The translations under genes were made by a program, and so were the position numbers. Below the pieces are notes generated by a model, which saw nothing but the letters and a program-made list of their open reading frames with translations, did not search any database and had not been told where the DNA came from. Shown here piece by piece: positions 22,683 to 34,675 of a stretch of DNA of 64,000 bases. Numbering within the stretch: position 1 is the first letter of the stretch; every line of letters begins with the position of its first letter. The stretch is from the NCBI GenBank assembly GCA_002914805.1, contig JXTB01000027.1:885436-949435 (forward strand). The letters are read 5' to 3'. The stretch comes from Parasponia andersonii. Its lineage: Eukaryota; Streptophyta; Magnoliopsida; Rosales; Cannabaceae.

Positions 22683-25600
22683 CTCCTCCTCAAGTTGGTG
22701 CGTAGATATCTACATGCCCAATTTGTCCACAAATTTTGAAAGTGTGCGATTTGAGACTGCTTTGGTGAGAATATCTGTCAATTGTTCTTCTGATCGAATT
22801 TCCGGTAATTCTAGACTTCTTTTCTCCAATTTCTCTTTGATAAAAAAATGATCAATCTCGACATGCTTTATTCGATCATGATGAACTGGATTATGGGCCA
22901 TATCACGAGCAGACTTGTTATCACAATATAACTTGATTAGTTTATTTGATAAATAACCCAAATCCTAAATGAGGATATTTAGCCACAATCCTTCACAAAC
23001 TCCAAGAGCCATCCCTTTAAGTTCTACTTCACCACTTGAGCGAACAACTACACTTTGTTTCTTGCTCCTCCAAGTAACAAGATTGTCACCTACAAAGATA
23101 AAATATCCTGAGGTAGATCGCATGTCAGTTTTATCTCCATCCCAATCTACATCAATGTATCCTTGATGGTTTATTCTTTTGTTTTCCTAGAGAAAATAAT
23201 TCCTTTTCCTAGAGCTGATTTCAAGTATCTCAAAATTCGTGTGACTGCATTCATATGCTGCTCACCTAGATTATGCATAAATTGGCTGACGACGCTCAAA
23301 GCATATGCAAGATTTGGTCTTGTATGTGCTAAGTATATCAATCTGCCAACAAGTCTTTAATATCTTCCTTTGTCAGCTGGAACTTGATCAGTTTCAACAC
23401 ATAATTTTAATCCTTCCTCAATTGGTGTATTTACTAGTTGACATACTGATATCTCAGTTTCTTTCAAAAGGTCCAAAGCATACTTCATTTGAGATAAGAA
23501 AATACCTTTCTGAGATCGAGATACTTCAATTCCTAGAAAGTACTTTAAGGAGCCTAGATCTTCATTTCAAATTCTTTGGACAAATATTTTTGAAGGGCTT
23601 GTCTTTTAACTGGATCCTTTCCTGTTACTGCTATGTCATCAACATAAATAATAAGAGTAGTAATATTACCATTTTTTTTCAAGAACAACGTGTGATCTGA
23701 ATTGCTCTGATGATAACCAAATACTACCACAGATTTTGTGATTCTTCTAAACCAGGCCCTAGGAGATTGCTTCGGACCATATAATGATTTCTTCAATTTA
23801 TACACCTTCTGCCTTTGTTTTCCTGTCACTATGCACCCTGGGGGAAGATTCATGTAGACTTCTTCAAATAGTTCCCCATGAAAAAAAGCGTTCTTCACGT
23901 CAAACTGCTATAGTGGCCATTCAAAATTTGCAGCTAAGGATAACAAGACTCGAACCGTATTGATTTTTGCTACAGGCATAAAAGTTTCAATGTAGTCAAT
24001 TCCATGAGTCTGGGAATATCCCTTTGCCACCAATCTTGCTTTGAAGCATTCAGTTGCACCATTGACACCTAACTGATTTCTTTTCTGTGGGAAGATCTAC
24101 AAGCTCCCATGTCTGATTCTTTTGTAAGGAGGCCATCTCTTCATTAATTGCAGCTTTCTACCTTGGGTCAGTTAAAGCTTCTTGTATACTGTTAGGAATA
24201 GATACAGTAAATAATTGACTTACAAATGACTGATTTGTTTTTGATAATTGATGTGTTGACATATAATGGCTCATGGAATATCTTACTTTACAAGACAACT
24301 CAGGTTCATAAGTTGGTTTTGGAATACCTCTTATGCGACGTTGTAGTAACTGTCTCCTAGATGACTCAGGTACGGTATAAGGAGTATCCTCAGCTAATGA
24401 TTGGTTTATTATACTACTCGGGAGAGATTGAATCTCGACTTCTGAAGTTTCTTGACTTTCTGGATTACCCCTTATATTCAAGTTTTGACCACTCGTATCC
24501 AAGTCACCTGCATATTCATCAGATATTTCTACCACATCAACTTTTATGTCCTCCGTATCTGTCATAAGATTATATTCAAAAGTTAGAATTTCATCAAGAT
24601 ATTCCCCCTGAAATTCAGAGGTAGAGTAATACATCGTATCTTCATGGAAGACAATATCCATTGTAATGAACATGCGTCGAGTAGGAGAGTGATAACATCG
24701 ATATCCTTTTTGATGTAAAGTATATCAAACAAAAACACATTTTAAGGCTCGAGGCATTAACTTACTCCGTTGATCTTTGGGTAGATGAATGTAGGCAATA
24801 CAACCAAAGACATGGGGAGTTAGATTGGAGACCGTGGGTGCTACAACAATATCTGTAAGTACTTGAAATGGCATTTGAAAGTTGAGCGTCCTCGATGGAA
24901 CCCGATTTATGAGATAAGCGGCAGAGAGAAAAGTTTCGCTCTAATAGTAGGGGGGCATGTGTGCTTCAATGAGCAAAGTGCGAACAACCTTTAATAAGTG
25001 TCTGTTTTCATGTTCAGCAACATTATTCTGCTGTGGTGTATCTGGACAACTGGTTTGATGAATGGAGCCATGAGAGTCCAAAAAATGTTGGAGTTCAGTA
25101 CTATAATATTCTCCCCTGTTATCACTTCGAAGTACTTGAATCTTAGCATTGTATTATGTACGTACAGTATTATAAAACTTCTGAAATAATACTGTAACTT
25201 CTGATTTAGATTTCATCAAACATAACCAAGTCATCCGAGTAGAATCATCGATAAAGGTAACAAACCAATGAGCACATCCCAATGTAGGAATTTTGGAAGA
25301 ACCCCAAACATCAAAGTGAACAACCATAAACAGAGTTGGACTTTTATTTAAACTTAAAGGAAATGAAGCACGATGGCTTTTTGCAAGTGTACAAACATCA
25401 CATTTAAAATTAGACATAACCAAATTAGTAAACAAAGTAGGAAACAACCATTTTAAGTAACCAAAAGAGGCATGGCCTAAACATTGATGCCAAAGCCAAA
25501 TCTCAGTCATTTTCTTGGAGGTAGTGGTACTGTTCACGACGAGAACTTGTTGAAGTTTGTTGGACTTTGTTGACTCCAGATCCAAGTAGTACAACATCTC

Positions 25601-27119
25601 TTTCTTAATACCATAACCAATCATTTGTTAAGTCTGAATATCCTTAAATATATAAGAATTAGGACTAAAAATAATCATACAAGACAAGATATTAGTGATT
25701 TAAGAAACTGTAAGAAGATTATAGTTTAAGGAAGGTACCACTAATACAAAATCAAGGTATAAAGTTTTAGTAAGATCGGAAGACCCTTCACTAAGAACTA
25801 TATTAGTATTGTCATTAGTAATAGAAACATAGTTCTTGGATGAAGGTTTCAGGGTAGAAACATGTCGCACATCAAAAGTCATATGATCAGTGATACCAGA
25901 ATCAATTTTCCATGTATTATTCAAAACAGGTGCAGATTTATTCAAAATCTTACCTTCTCCAGTGGTGGTTACTAGTGCTGATGAAGAAGATGGAAGATCG
26001 GCTACTTTTGTTTGAGTGAGAGATGTCGAAGATGGTCTTTTAGCATTCCGATGTTGTGCTGGGTCCCACCAGTCTTGATATCCAATCAATTCAAAGCACC
26101 AATTATTGGTATGACCATTTTGATTATAGTGAGTGCATTTCAAGGAGCCTTTTTCGAATGTGGAATTTTTTGAGTTGGTGGGTTTGGGGTAATATTGCGA
26201 TGTTTGACTTGATCATTATCGAAAGAGTAGTGCAGAGGCTTCAAGTTTGGTAGTTTCTTTATGGAAAATAGTTGATCGTAAGTTCTCATGATGGACTAAG
26301 GAATAACATTCTTCGAGACTTAGGAGTGGCTTGCGATGTAAAATTTCTCGCCGAAGTTGATCCAAACTTGTATCCAACCTAGAAAGAAAGATGTGGACTT
26401 AAGTGCATTCAATAGACTATTGGTATGCTACCACATCTTCAGGATCCTTCATGACCACTCTATCACGATGATTGAGTTCTTGAAATATTTCGGTTAACTC
26501 TTCATAGTAGACAGAAAGTGATTTGGTACCTTGTTTGGCTGAGAAGACTTTCTGATGCAGGGAGTAGACTTGCATCTCATCAATTCCATCATAAAAAGCT
26601 TTAGATAAAGCATTCCATATTTCACGGGCAGTGGGAATACGGAGGTAACACTTCATAATGTCAGGAGTCATGGACATTAGAAACCAACGTTTAACTTTTT
26701 AATTTTCAGTATATCATTTTTCATATCCTTTATCCAACATAGAAGATGGAGTTGTTTTGCCTATGATGTAGAAGAGTTTTTCCCGTTCAGTAATATGCAT
26801 CTCTATCAACTGAGACCATGCCTCATAACTTGTTTCAGTGAGTTGAATGTCTACATTGAAGACACCTTCAGACTGAACTAGAATAGGAACAGATTTGATA
26901 CCAGTTGATTCAACTTGTTCACTCATTAATTTTTTTGTTTTTTTTTTTATTTTTTTTCTTTTATTTTTTTCCCCTCAGAAAATAGGGTATTTATATTCGA
27001 ATCCGCCCCAAAACTAATGTTATTAAAGATAGGCCCAAAAACTAACTAATACTAGATAAAAGCCCATAGGAAAACAAGGCCTCACAAAAAAGAAAAAAAA
27101 GAAAAAGAAAGGCCCAATA

Positions 27120-27490
27120 TATATGAATAAACGAATCAGATTAGGAAGTAGGATTATGCAGCGAATGGCAAATAAATGGCCTCTAGTCGATGGGTGCTGT
27201 ATTGACAGCACTTGCAGCAGGTTCGATGGGTTTGATGGTGTAACGACATGCAAAGGCACAATGGTGCAGGCTTCGGCTTCGACAGCAATAGGCGGAGGCG
27301 CGATTGCGCAGAGTTCGGCTTCGGCAGCGATGTGGCACAGTGGCACGATGGGCAAAGATGCAGTGATCTACTGGTTGTGTTTTGTGGGCACGTAGACGAC
27401 TAAGGCGATAAGGAGCAGCGGCTGGTCTCAAGAGGTCGTGTGGTGGCGTCAGGTCTGGGCGTCTGGTGGTGCAGTGCAGCGCGGTGAGTT
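27120..27490. other. GC-rich stretch in the leader of the short-LTR copia
   Basis: Between the 5' LTR and gag, about 370 bp is far richer in G and C than anything nearby, with GGTTCGATGGGTTTGATGG-like and GGCTTCGGC-type repeats. Frames are open on both strands, but none resembles a retroelement protein. It may be a structured leader or captured host DNA. Confidence 0.45.
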
Positions 27491-27623
27491 CTCCTCCTTT
27501 TTAAAAAAAAATTATTATTTTTTCTATTTTTTTTTTATATTTGGTCTGACTATTTAGAATCGTATCTGCTCTGATACGATGAAAGAATGATTTTTTCTCT
27601 TTTTTTTTTTTCTGAAAAAGATA

Positions 27624-27717
27624 TAATTTATAGGACTAAAAATATCTTTTAATTAATTACAAATATACAATTATAATATTTTATAATTAATTCTAATTGA
27701 TACAAAATAATTCAACA
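27624..27717 (-). repeat. Right terminal repeat of the short-LTR copia
   Basis: The partner of 22591-22682. The full 5' LTR may reach about 27585, next to the primer-binding site. Confidence 0.7.
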
Positions 27718-29358
27718 CTACGTAGAGTCGTAGACAAGTTTATTGCGTATGTAGACAAATCCTTTGTGCTTTATGGGTTTTTAATTGTCCTAATAGTTGA
27801 CCATTTGAGCTTGCCGTGAATAATCTTTTGCTTATGTAAACCAATTGTTATGAATTTCTGACGAGCTTCAGGGAAACTTTTATATTTAACCACCCCAACA
27901 ATTCTTCATTTTCTTTGCCCTTCTATTGTCGCCCAAGTAGATCTCCATCTCTACCAGAATAGCTTATATGAGAGTTTTTGATGAGGAGTCTTCTCAGCTG
28001 TGCGGTGCTTGAGAGAGCTAGAGTGAGAAGTCCGATCCAATTTTGTTTCTTTTTTTTTTTTTTTAAAAAAAAGAAAATGATAAGAGAGCACTTTGTATTA
28101 TCAAATTCTGTTTTTGACCCATATGCATATATATTTTCAAGTTTTATCGAGGGGAGCAGGTCAAATTTAGGCATATATTTTTAATAAATTTAGGCATATA
28201 TTTTTAATAAGTTTCAAAATTGTTACATATATACCAGACCCTATATTAAAGCAGCTAATTTATTGAAATACCTTTATGACATTTAGACATATATATTTAA
28301 AAATAATTCAAAATTTAAAATAAAATTAAAATTGATTAACAATAATAACAATTTAAAAAAAAAAATTAATGTCTTTTCCTCCAACAGATTCATTGTCTTC
28401 TCTTTTTCTGATCTTTAAACATGTTGGGAAAGAAGATATACTTTTTTAGTATTTGTTATTTTATTTACTAAATTTTATTTATTTTAGTTTTGGAGGTTAA
28501 ATTTCATGAGTATTTTAGTAAATTAATTGTTTAAATTTGGGATTTGGTGCAAAGGAGGTATAACATCGTAACAATTTTGAAATATAAATGACAATATTGA
28601 TAACATACAAAACACAAAATATAATTTAAACAAACAGTCAAAACATAAGGTACAAAAATGTAATTATCCCCAATTTAAAAAATAAAACCTCCAAATAAGC
28701 CGCTTATCATTAAAAAAATAAATAGATAAAATAATAATTCAAAAAAAAAACATGGAAAATTTGAAGTCATTAGATAGTTATAATGTAGGACTAAGAGTGG
28801 TGGCATTGATTCCATATTCCCCTTAATTTTGGGGTTAATATTTAGGACTGTTCAGGTTTGTCTTTCTATAAGATTTGTTAATTGTTGATATAATTGCTTT
28901 CTTCTTCCCTCCTTTTTCTTCGAGCCACATTCATATAAAAAAAAATCACAGCAGTTAGTAGTGATCACAAATGAAGAGGGAAACAGAAAATGAATTGTTG
29001 TTCAATTTATTCTATAAAATCTCTTAACAAGAAGCCACCACAACTATAAATAAATAATGTCTATTGAACTTTACCATTGTAGAGACATATGAATTAAATT
29101 GAGAAGCTCATAAGACCAATAATAATAAAATGGCAATTAACGTGGTTCATCCCTGCTTCTACATCAGTACCACCCACCAAAGCAGCTTGATTGTTGAAGT
29201 AAAGAAAGAAATATAGGAGTGGATGGATCAACACGTAAATAGCTCGTCACAGACCCCAGTTCAATCCAATCCAACCAAACTAATGCAAAAAATTTCATGC
29301 CTGTAATGCAGTCCACCATTTCACTATAATGCATGTATGTATCTAGTATCTCTGTATT
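27718..29358. other. AT-rich spacer downstream of the CESA gene
   Basis: It contains a T16-A8-type run (28049-28075) and a 23-bp tandem duplication (AAATTTAGGCATATATTTTT at 28163 and 28186). Its right part should carry the CESA 3' untranslated region. A somewhat gene-like patch at 27850-28040 has no frame I can support. Confidence 0.4.
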
Positions 29359-32300
29359 CTAATTATTATTACAGTCCAATCCGCATTCCTCCAAAAATGG
29401 GACATTCGACTTGGCCAACAATGGATCTATTCGAATCCACAAAAAGGAGAAAATGGAAGCAAGCAATATCGACCAAACAATGATGATTGTGGGAGTTCTA
29501 TTCTGCCTACCAAGTAGACCCTTCAAGAAAGGGTAGAGATGAACAATGACCCAGAAAGCAAAAAAGAGCTTACCAAATAGTGGGCCCCATGACTCGTACC
29601 CATTGTTTATCGCATTTGAGACTCCAGCAACAACTCCAATCAGGTTTATTATGAGCAGTGTCGTTGGTGGGATTAGCAATGTGGTCCATTTAAATGCATA
29701 CAACTCAGACAACTCTCCGTCGTCTCCAGCTTTTGATGTCACGGTGAAGTTGGTATCCACACCACCTAAAACCTTTAAGAGACCTTGAAACACTGCAAAC
29801 AAATGCGCTGAAACCCCTCCTATAACCCAAAACTGTTCATTTCTCCACCATTCATCTATACCAACTCCACTCCACCTCATCTCCAGTATACTCGTTGCAA
29901 ATATACATATGAAAAGAGACAGAAACCACAGACTAGCCACGTTGCTAAGCTGCACTTGTAGCAAAAAAGAAAAGAGAACGTACGTAAGTAGCTTTTTCTA
30001 AATTTTGATTTGATTTGTTGAAAAATCTAGATGCATTGTAATATATCATAAAATATTATAACCATATATATATTTACACCTCTGGAATTATAAACTTCCC
30101 CGTGAGCAAGCACACGGCCGGTAAAGTGCAATAAGCCAACAAAGGAATCGATGTCCATGGATATATAGTAGCATTTATGTAGGAGAGACGCTCTAACCAC
30201 TTAAGACCCCCTCCGTATCCGTACCAAAGAGGGCAATGCCTGCTCAAGAATATTTCAACTGATCCAAGGGCCCACCGGAGCACTTGGTGCAGACGATCAG
30301 AGAGATTAATGGGAGCTGAGCCTTTAAATGCAGGTCTTGCAGGGTTACAATATATAGATCTCCAGCCATGGCAGTGCATTTTAAAACCTGTCAAGATGTC
30401 CTCTGTAACTGAACCATAGATCCAACCAACCTGGACCACAAGAAAACCTATTCTGAGCTAAGCTCAGCTCAACCTCACCAGATAGTAAGTCATGTAAAAT
30501 AATATCAAAAGTGAAAAAGACACGCATTATCAATTAACAACATATATCAAAGCACTTTAATTTCTTACTTCTTTTCCCCATTCAGTTTTATTCTCGTAGC
30601 TACAACTGATGACATGAATGGCTTCTTTAAGAAGAGAAGCAGTGCTAGCACTTTTCAGTGTCCCACCATCCTCTAGCAGGGTTGATGCAACAAACACAGG
30701 AGACTGCCCAAATTTTGTTTCTAACTTGTGCTCAGACGTCAGATTTGAATTCTCACCTTCAACACCTGCATTTGCATACAGAAAAGTACAAGTACAAGCC
30801 CAAGCCCTACCCATGTCAGACGAAAACAATTTTGAGGTGCTGTGTTTAAAACATGAGCAAGTGATACCTAATTTAATATTGCCCTCTTCCATACCCTCCA
30901 AAGCATCTCCCAGCTTCCAGGAACTTGTCTTCTTCATATCAATCTTATGTTTTATGGCCTTCTTCTTCCTCGTTTGCCCGGAACGACAGCATCCACAACA
31001 ACACCACTTTGGCCAACAGTTGCACGTCCTGGTTGGCGTCTTCTTACTTATTGGAGCGTCAAAACCATAGAGGGCCTGCCTTCGGAAGACGCATCCAGTC
31101 CCAACATAAATAGGTCCTTGAATACCATCCAAACCTTTCATGTTGATCTGGAATAAAAGTGGAATTATGAATTAAACTTTAAGAGTACAAAATTCAGATA
31201 GTAGATGAAAACATAAACAATGCAAAAGGCAAATGGTTTGAATTTATTGAGACACTTACGTCGAAGAATACAGTATTCTGGTTGGCATATCGATCATTCC
31301 TGTCGATACCGTCAAATCTCTGTGGGAACTGAACAAAGCATACTCTATTCCCTAGCAATGGATCCATTATAAAACACATTGCCTCTCGAAGGGCCTCACT
31401 GTTATTGATGTAGTGGTCACAATCTAAGTTCAGCAGATACGGTGCATTTGTGAGCACAGCAGAAACTCTGACCTATTTGGCAAATAAACTTGAAATGAAA
31501 TAGAGATGATCAAAATTTCACAATTCTTCAGCTATTTAGGAATTTGCAAGAACCTTAAAATATACTCTTTGTAGATCATTACCAAGGCATTCATCGCCCC
31601 AGCCTTTTTGTGGTGATTAAACCCTGGTCTCTTTTCTCTAGAAACATACACTAAGCGTGGTAATTCATTACCATCAGTGTCAGGTCCCCCACTTTGGCCA
31701 AGAAAAACCTACGAAAGTATAGCAAATATATATGAGTGGTGCCAAAGTACATGAACAGAAATATACAGAATGAAAATCTGAAGTCATACTCATATACCTG
31801 AATCATTCCAGAATGATCACGAAGGTTATTTCCAGGCCACAGAGTCCCATCCTGCATTGTCCAACCTTCTTCGGGGACCCTATGGGCCTTGGAAGCCAAA
31901 GCATTTATGCGGACTTTAAACTCTTCATATTCTCTCTGCAAAATATATTATTACATTCGCAATAAATTAAACTAGCAACGGAATAGTATCTGCACTTAGA
32001 ACCCCTTCTTACCTTCATTGCTCTCCGTTCCTTGACGAAGGATGGAAGCACCTTGTCTTTGAGGTAATCTATCTTCTTAGCAAAATACCACTCAGGTGCC
32101 CTTGGCTCTATATTAAACATCTTGCAGAAAGGGACCCATTTCTTTGCAAATTCAGATGTTTCTGATAGTGCCTCAAATGTCAGCATTGCAGCACCATCAT
32201 CAGATACATAACATGAGACCTTGTCTACTGGATAATCCACTGCAAGAATGGAGAGAATTGTATTTGCAGTCACTAGAGGAGGTTCCTTGAGTGGATCAAC

Positions 32301-34022
32301 TGTACTGACAAAAATATCAACTGGGGAAAGTTGAGAAGGCTGGCCTTCCTTCTCATACCTGACAATAAGGAGAATGAGTAGTATGCTATATATACTTGTC
32401 CAGAAACATAAATAAAAAAACATGCATGATAGAGAGAACAGTAGAAATTTAATTACCTTAGGGACAACCTGTCCAGATACGTTTCCCTCTCAATAGGTAG
32501 CCACTTTGGGAACTGATCAAGAATCCATGAAACAGCAAACCAGATCTCACATATTACAGATATAAGCCATAATGCATAAGCATCGTTCACGGGATGCATG
32601 ACTCGGTAATGGAAGAAGAATCCAAGAACTAGAAGTCGAATTATTATGCTCATCCGGTAAGGATTGATTTGGCTTGAAGGAATTGGCAACTTTCTTGACA
32701 ACGGCTGTCTTGCCTCGTCCATTCTGTTCCCATGACCAGTAAATACAATACAACATTGCTACAATAAGCTAGGTAGGTAGATGCAATAATTGAGGTTTTG
32801 TTAGGTTGTATTAGACAAGAAATTTTAAGAGATGGTACTTGGTTGTTAGCTAGAGGGCACTTACAGTGGTTGACCTGGGTCCTCCCTGTGATTATGGTCC
32901 CGATGATCTTTGATGGCATTTTCATTTTTAGTCATCATCTGCTTTTGCTTCCAGTGGTCCATTCTGTCCTTCCACACAACACTTCCATAGCCATAAGCAG
33001 CCATGTCTTTAGAAGGATCCAAGGATCTGGGATATACTATATAGATATAGAATAATGGAGATACGAAGATTTTCAATTAGTAAAGATTAATTAGGAGTAA
33101 GAGACAGAGAACCGAGTCCATATATAATTGAAGTAGGCGCTGTAGTATTAATTAATTACGTGAAAGGACAGCTGGATCTGAGAGAGGAAGGCCATTAATC
33201 TTGTCAGCTCCAGAAGCAGTGACCAAGGCATGTTGTTCATCATCAACCTGCTGCAACGCATGCCAAAAGAAGCAATGAAGTATGCGTAGCATGTTTATTA
33301 TTAAAGGCTAAAAACAATGCAATGCATTAATAACAGTAAAGAGTAAAAGAGAACTAGGTATTACCATTTGAGCAATATTAGTAATTAGTAGAGGAAATTG
33401 GGACAAAGGATGAATTAGGTGATCATGTTGATGACCGTCATGTTTGTTAGTTTTGGTAGGGGTTAATGTTGCTTGGAAAATGAATTCGTTGTGGAGGTCA
33501 TCGATGTCGTCTTCGTCATCATCACCGTGGACTCTGGGGCATCCCTTGAGACGGCTAAAACGGGTTTTGCAGAGAGGACAGAGTTGGTTGCCCTCTCTGC
33601 GCTCATAGTCGTAGCAATACCTGCAAATGGGAAGAGCACACTCATTGCAGGCCACGAACACGTCTCCTTCTGCAGTTAACCCAATCTTGTCTCCACAAAT
33701 CTTGCATATTTGCCCACTCCTCATCAATTGATCTTCTTCTTCTTCTTTTGCCTGACCCTGACGTACATAATTATTTAACATATGAAAGAATTTCATTATA
33801 TATATATATACACACACATTACTAAATCGAACATACAAAGATCAAACAACATATTTAAGAACAAAAACAAAAATCAAAGGAGGGAGCAAGCGAGCGCGGG
33901 TGCTTAAACATACATACAGGTGATGAGTGAGCATGCAGGGTGTGAGGTTGGTCAGAGCGGATGACGATAAGCTCACTTCGGTCGTGAGAACCTGCAACTA
34001 AACCTGCACTCGCAGCCTCCAT
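29359..34022 (-). CDS. CESA: Cellulose synthase A catalytic subunit, CESA6-like, 13 exons, 1088 residues
   Basis: It polymerises UDP-glucose into beta-1,4-glucan at the plasma membrane within rosette complexes. Exons: 34022-33918, 33757-33365, 33247-33160, 33036-32865, 32723-32457, 32358-32013, 31935-31798, 31708-31583, 31472-31260, 31147-30868, 30765-30569, 30430-30080 and 29949-29359. All introns are GT-AG and the frame is unbroken. The N-terminus is [18 protein letters not shown]-type zinc finger has Cys 53/56, 72/75, 80/83 and 95/98. Two membrane helices lie near 275-320. The catalytic loop keeps DDG (395-397), DCD (562-564), TED (784-786) and QVLRW (824-828). A cysteine-rich class-specific region lies near 658-690, and six helices fill the C-terminus. 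The end, LEECGLDC, and the GNQ-type RING favour the primary-wall CESA2/5/6/9 clade. Exon 4 uses the acceptor CTATATAG. It looks functional. Confidence 0.95.
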
Positions 34023-34076
34023 TGTTATTATTATTGGTATTACTACTACTACGTACTACTACTATTATTATTGTTC
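34021..34076 (-). repeat. Trinucleotide-rich 5' leader of CESA
   Basis: TTATTATTATT and TACTACTAC-type triplet repeats lie directly upstream of the CESA start codon, probably within the 5' untranslated region. Confidence 0.7.
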
Positions 34077-34192
34077 CAACTAAACCAACAAGATGCCCTA
34101 CGATATATTCAGTACTGGTAGTTGCTCACTACTCCCAAATACAATGAAATGAAACTGATTGAATTAACTTCTTCACCCGTCAAACGAATTAA

Positions 34193-34200
34193 TTATATAA
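34193..34200 (-). promoter_or_regulatory. Candidate TATA box of CESA
   Basis: TTATATAA on the minus strand, about 171-178 bp upstream of the ATG. It is the best-placed match between the start codon and the copia insertion. The AT-rich context makes this tentative. Confidence 0.35.
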
Positions 34201-34287
34201 TTGTAATTGTATGTAACCATTTTCCACGGACGATTTAGGAAAATAATTAACATGCATCTTTCCAGAAATGAGAATAGATCAGAGAAT

Positions 34288-34675
34288 TGTTAGACTCCAA
34301 TACGATTTAATCATGTTATAACAACATATAATAGCATATTAAATCATGTGCGGAAATAAAAAGACCGAAATTATACCTTCGGCCATTGATGCTGTGTAAT
34401 CTGAGAATGGAGCTGACTGTTCTATAAATTAAGTTGCTTCTGAAATCTCTTTAATCTCAGAAATATGATGGTGTAAATGACTTAAGGAGACTGAATAACT
34501 TTAGGGACCCAATCCAACTTCTATATATAAACTCTATCCATCACAGAGTATCAAAACACAATCCAGGAATATTGGCAGATTTAGGGGATTCTGAATCAAC
34601 ACCAACCCAAAAATTCATGGAATACACAATCCATATTTTCTAGAATTTATGGGCTACCTATACCGAAAGTTAACA
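34288..34675 (-). repeat. LTR (3' in element sense) of the CESA-proximal copia
   Basis: TGTTAGACTCC... to ...AAAGTTAACA, 388 bp, ending at the polypurine tract. It is the partner of 40352-40569. Confidence 0.85.

Larger units (their letters stand above)
22591..27717 (-). mobile_element. Ty1/copia element with very short LTRs
   Basis: The matching ends are 22591-22682 and 27624-27717 (TTTATAGGACTAAAAAT... to ...AATAATTSAACA on the + strand). A polypurine tract (RC of CTCCTCCTCAAG) lies inside the left end. A copia primer-binding site (RC of GCTCTGATACGATG) lies near 27570-27585. Minus-strand domains run right to left: gag (26417-26926), CCHC knuckle and DSG protease (25700-26143), pre-integrase and integrase (about 24990-25624), reverse transcriptase with YVDD (about 23160-24170) and RNase H (22710-22961, ending in a LTDILTKA stretch). 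The order gag-PR-INT-RT-RH is diagnostic of copia. It has roughly ten breaks. Its left edge abuts the host pseudogene. Confidence 0.85.

Noticed and set aside
27123-27395. Open frames on both strands in the GC-rich copia leader
   Set aside because: They are repetitive and lack any domain. Open frames are expected by chance in GC-rich DNA without stops.
30618-31156. Overlapping + strand frames opposite CESA exons 10 and 11
   Set aside because: They are shadows of conserved CESA coding sequence. The minus strand carries the family motifs and splice sites.
33473-33679. + strand frame opposite the CESA zinc-finger exon
   Set aside because: The minus strand encodes the RING cysteines in correct spacing; the + frame is a shadow.
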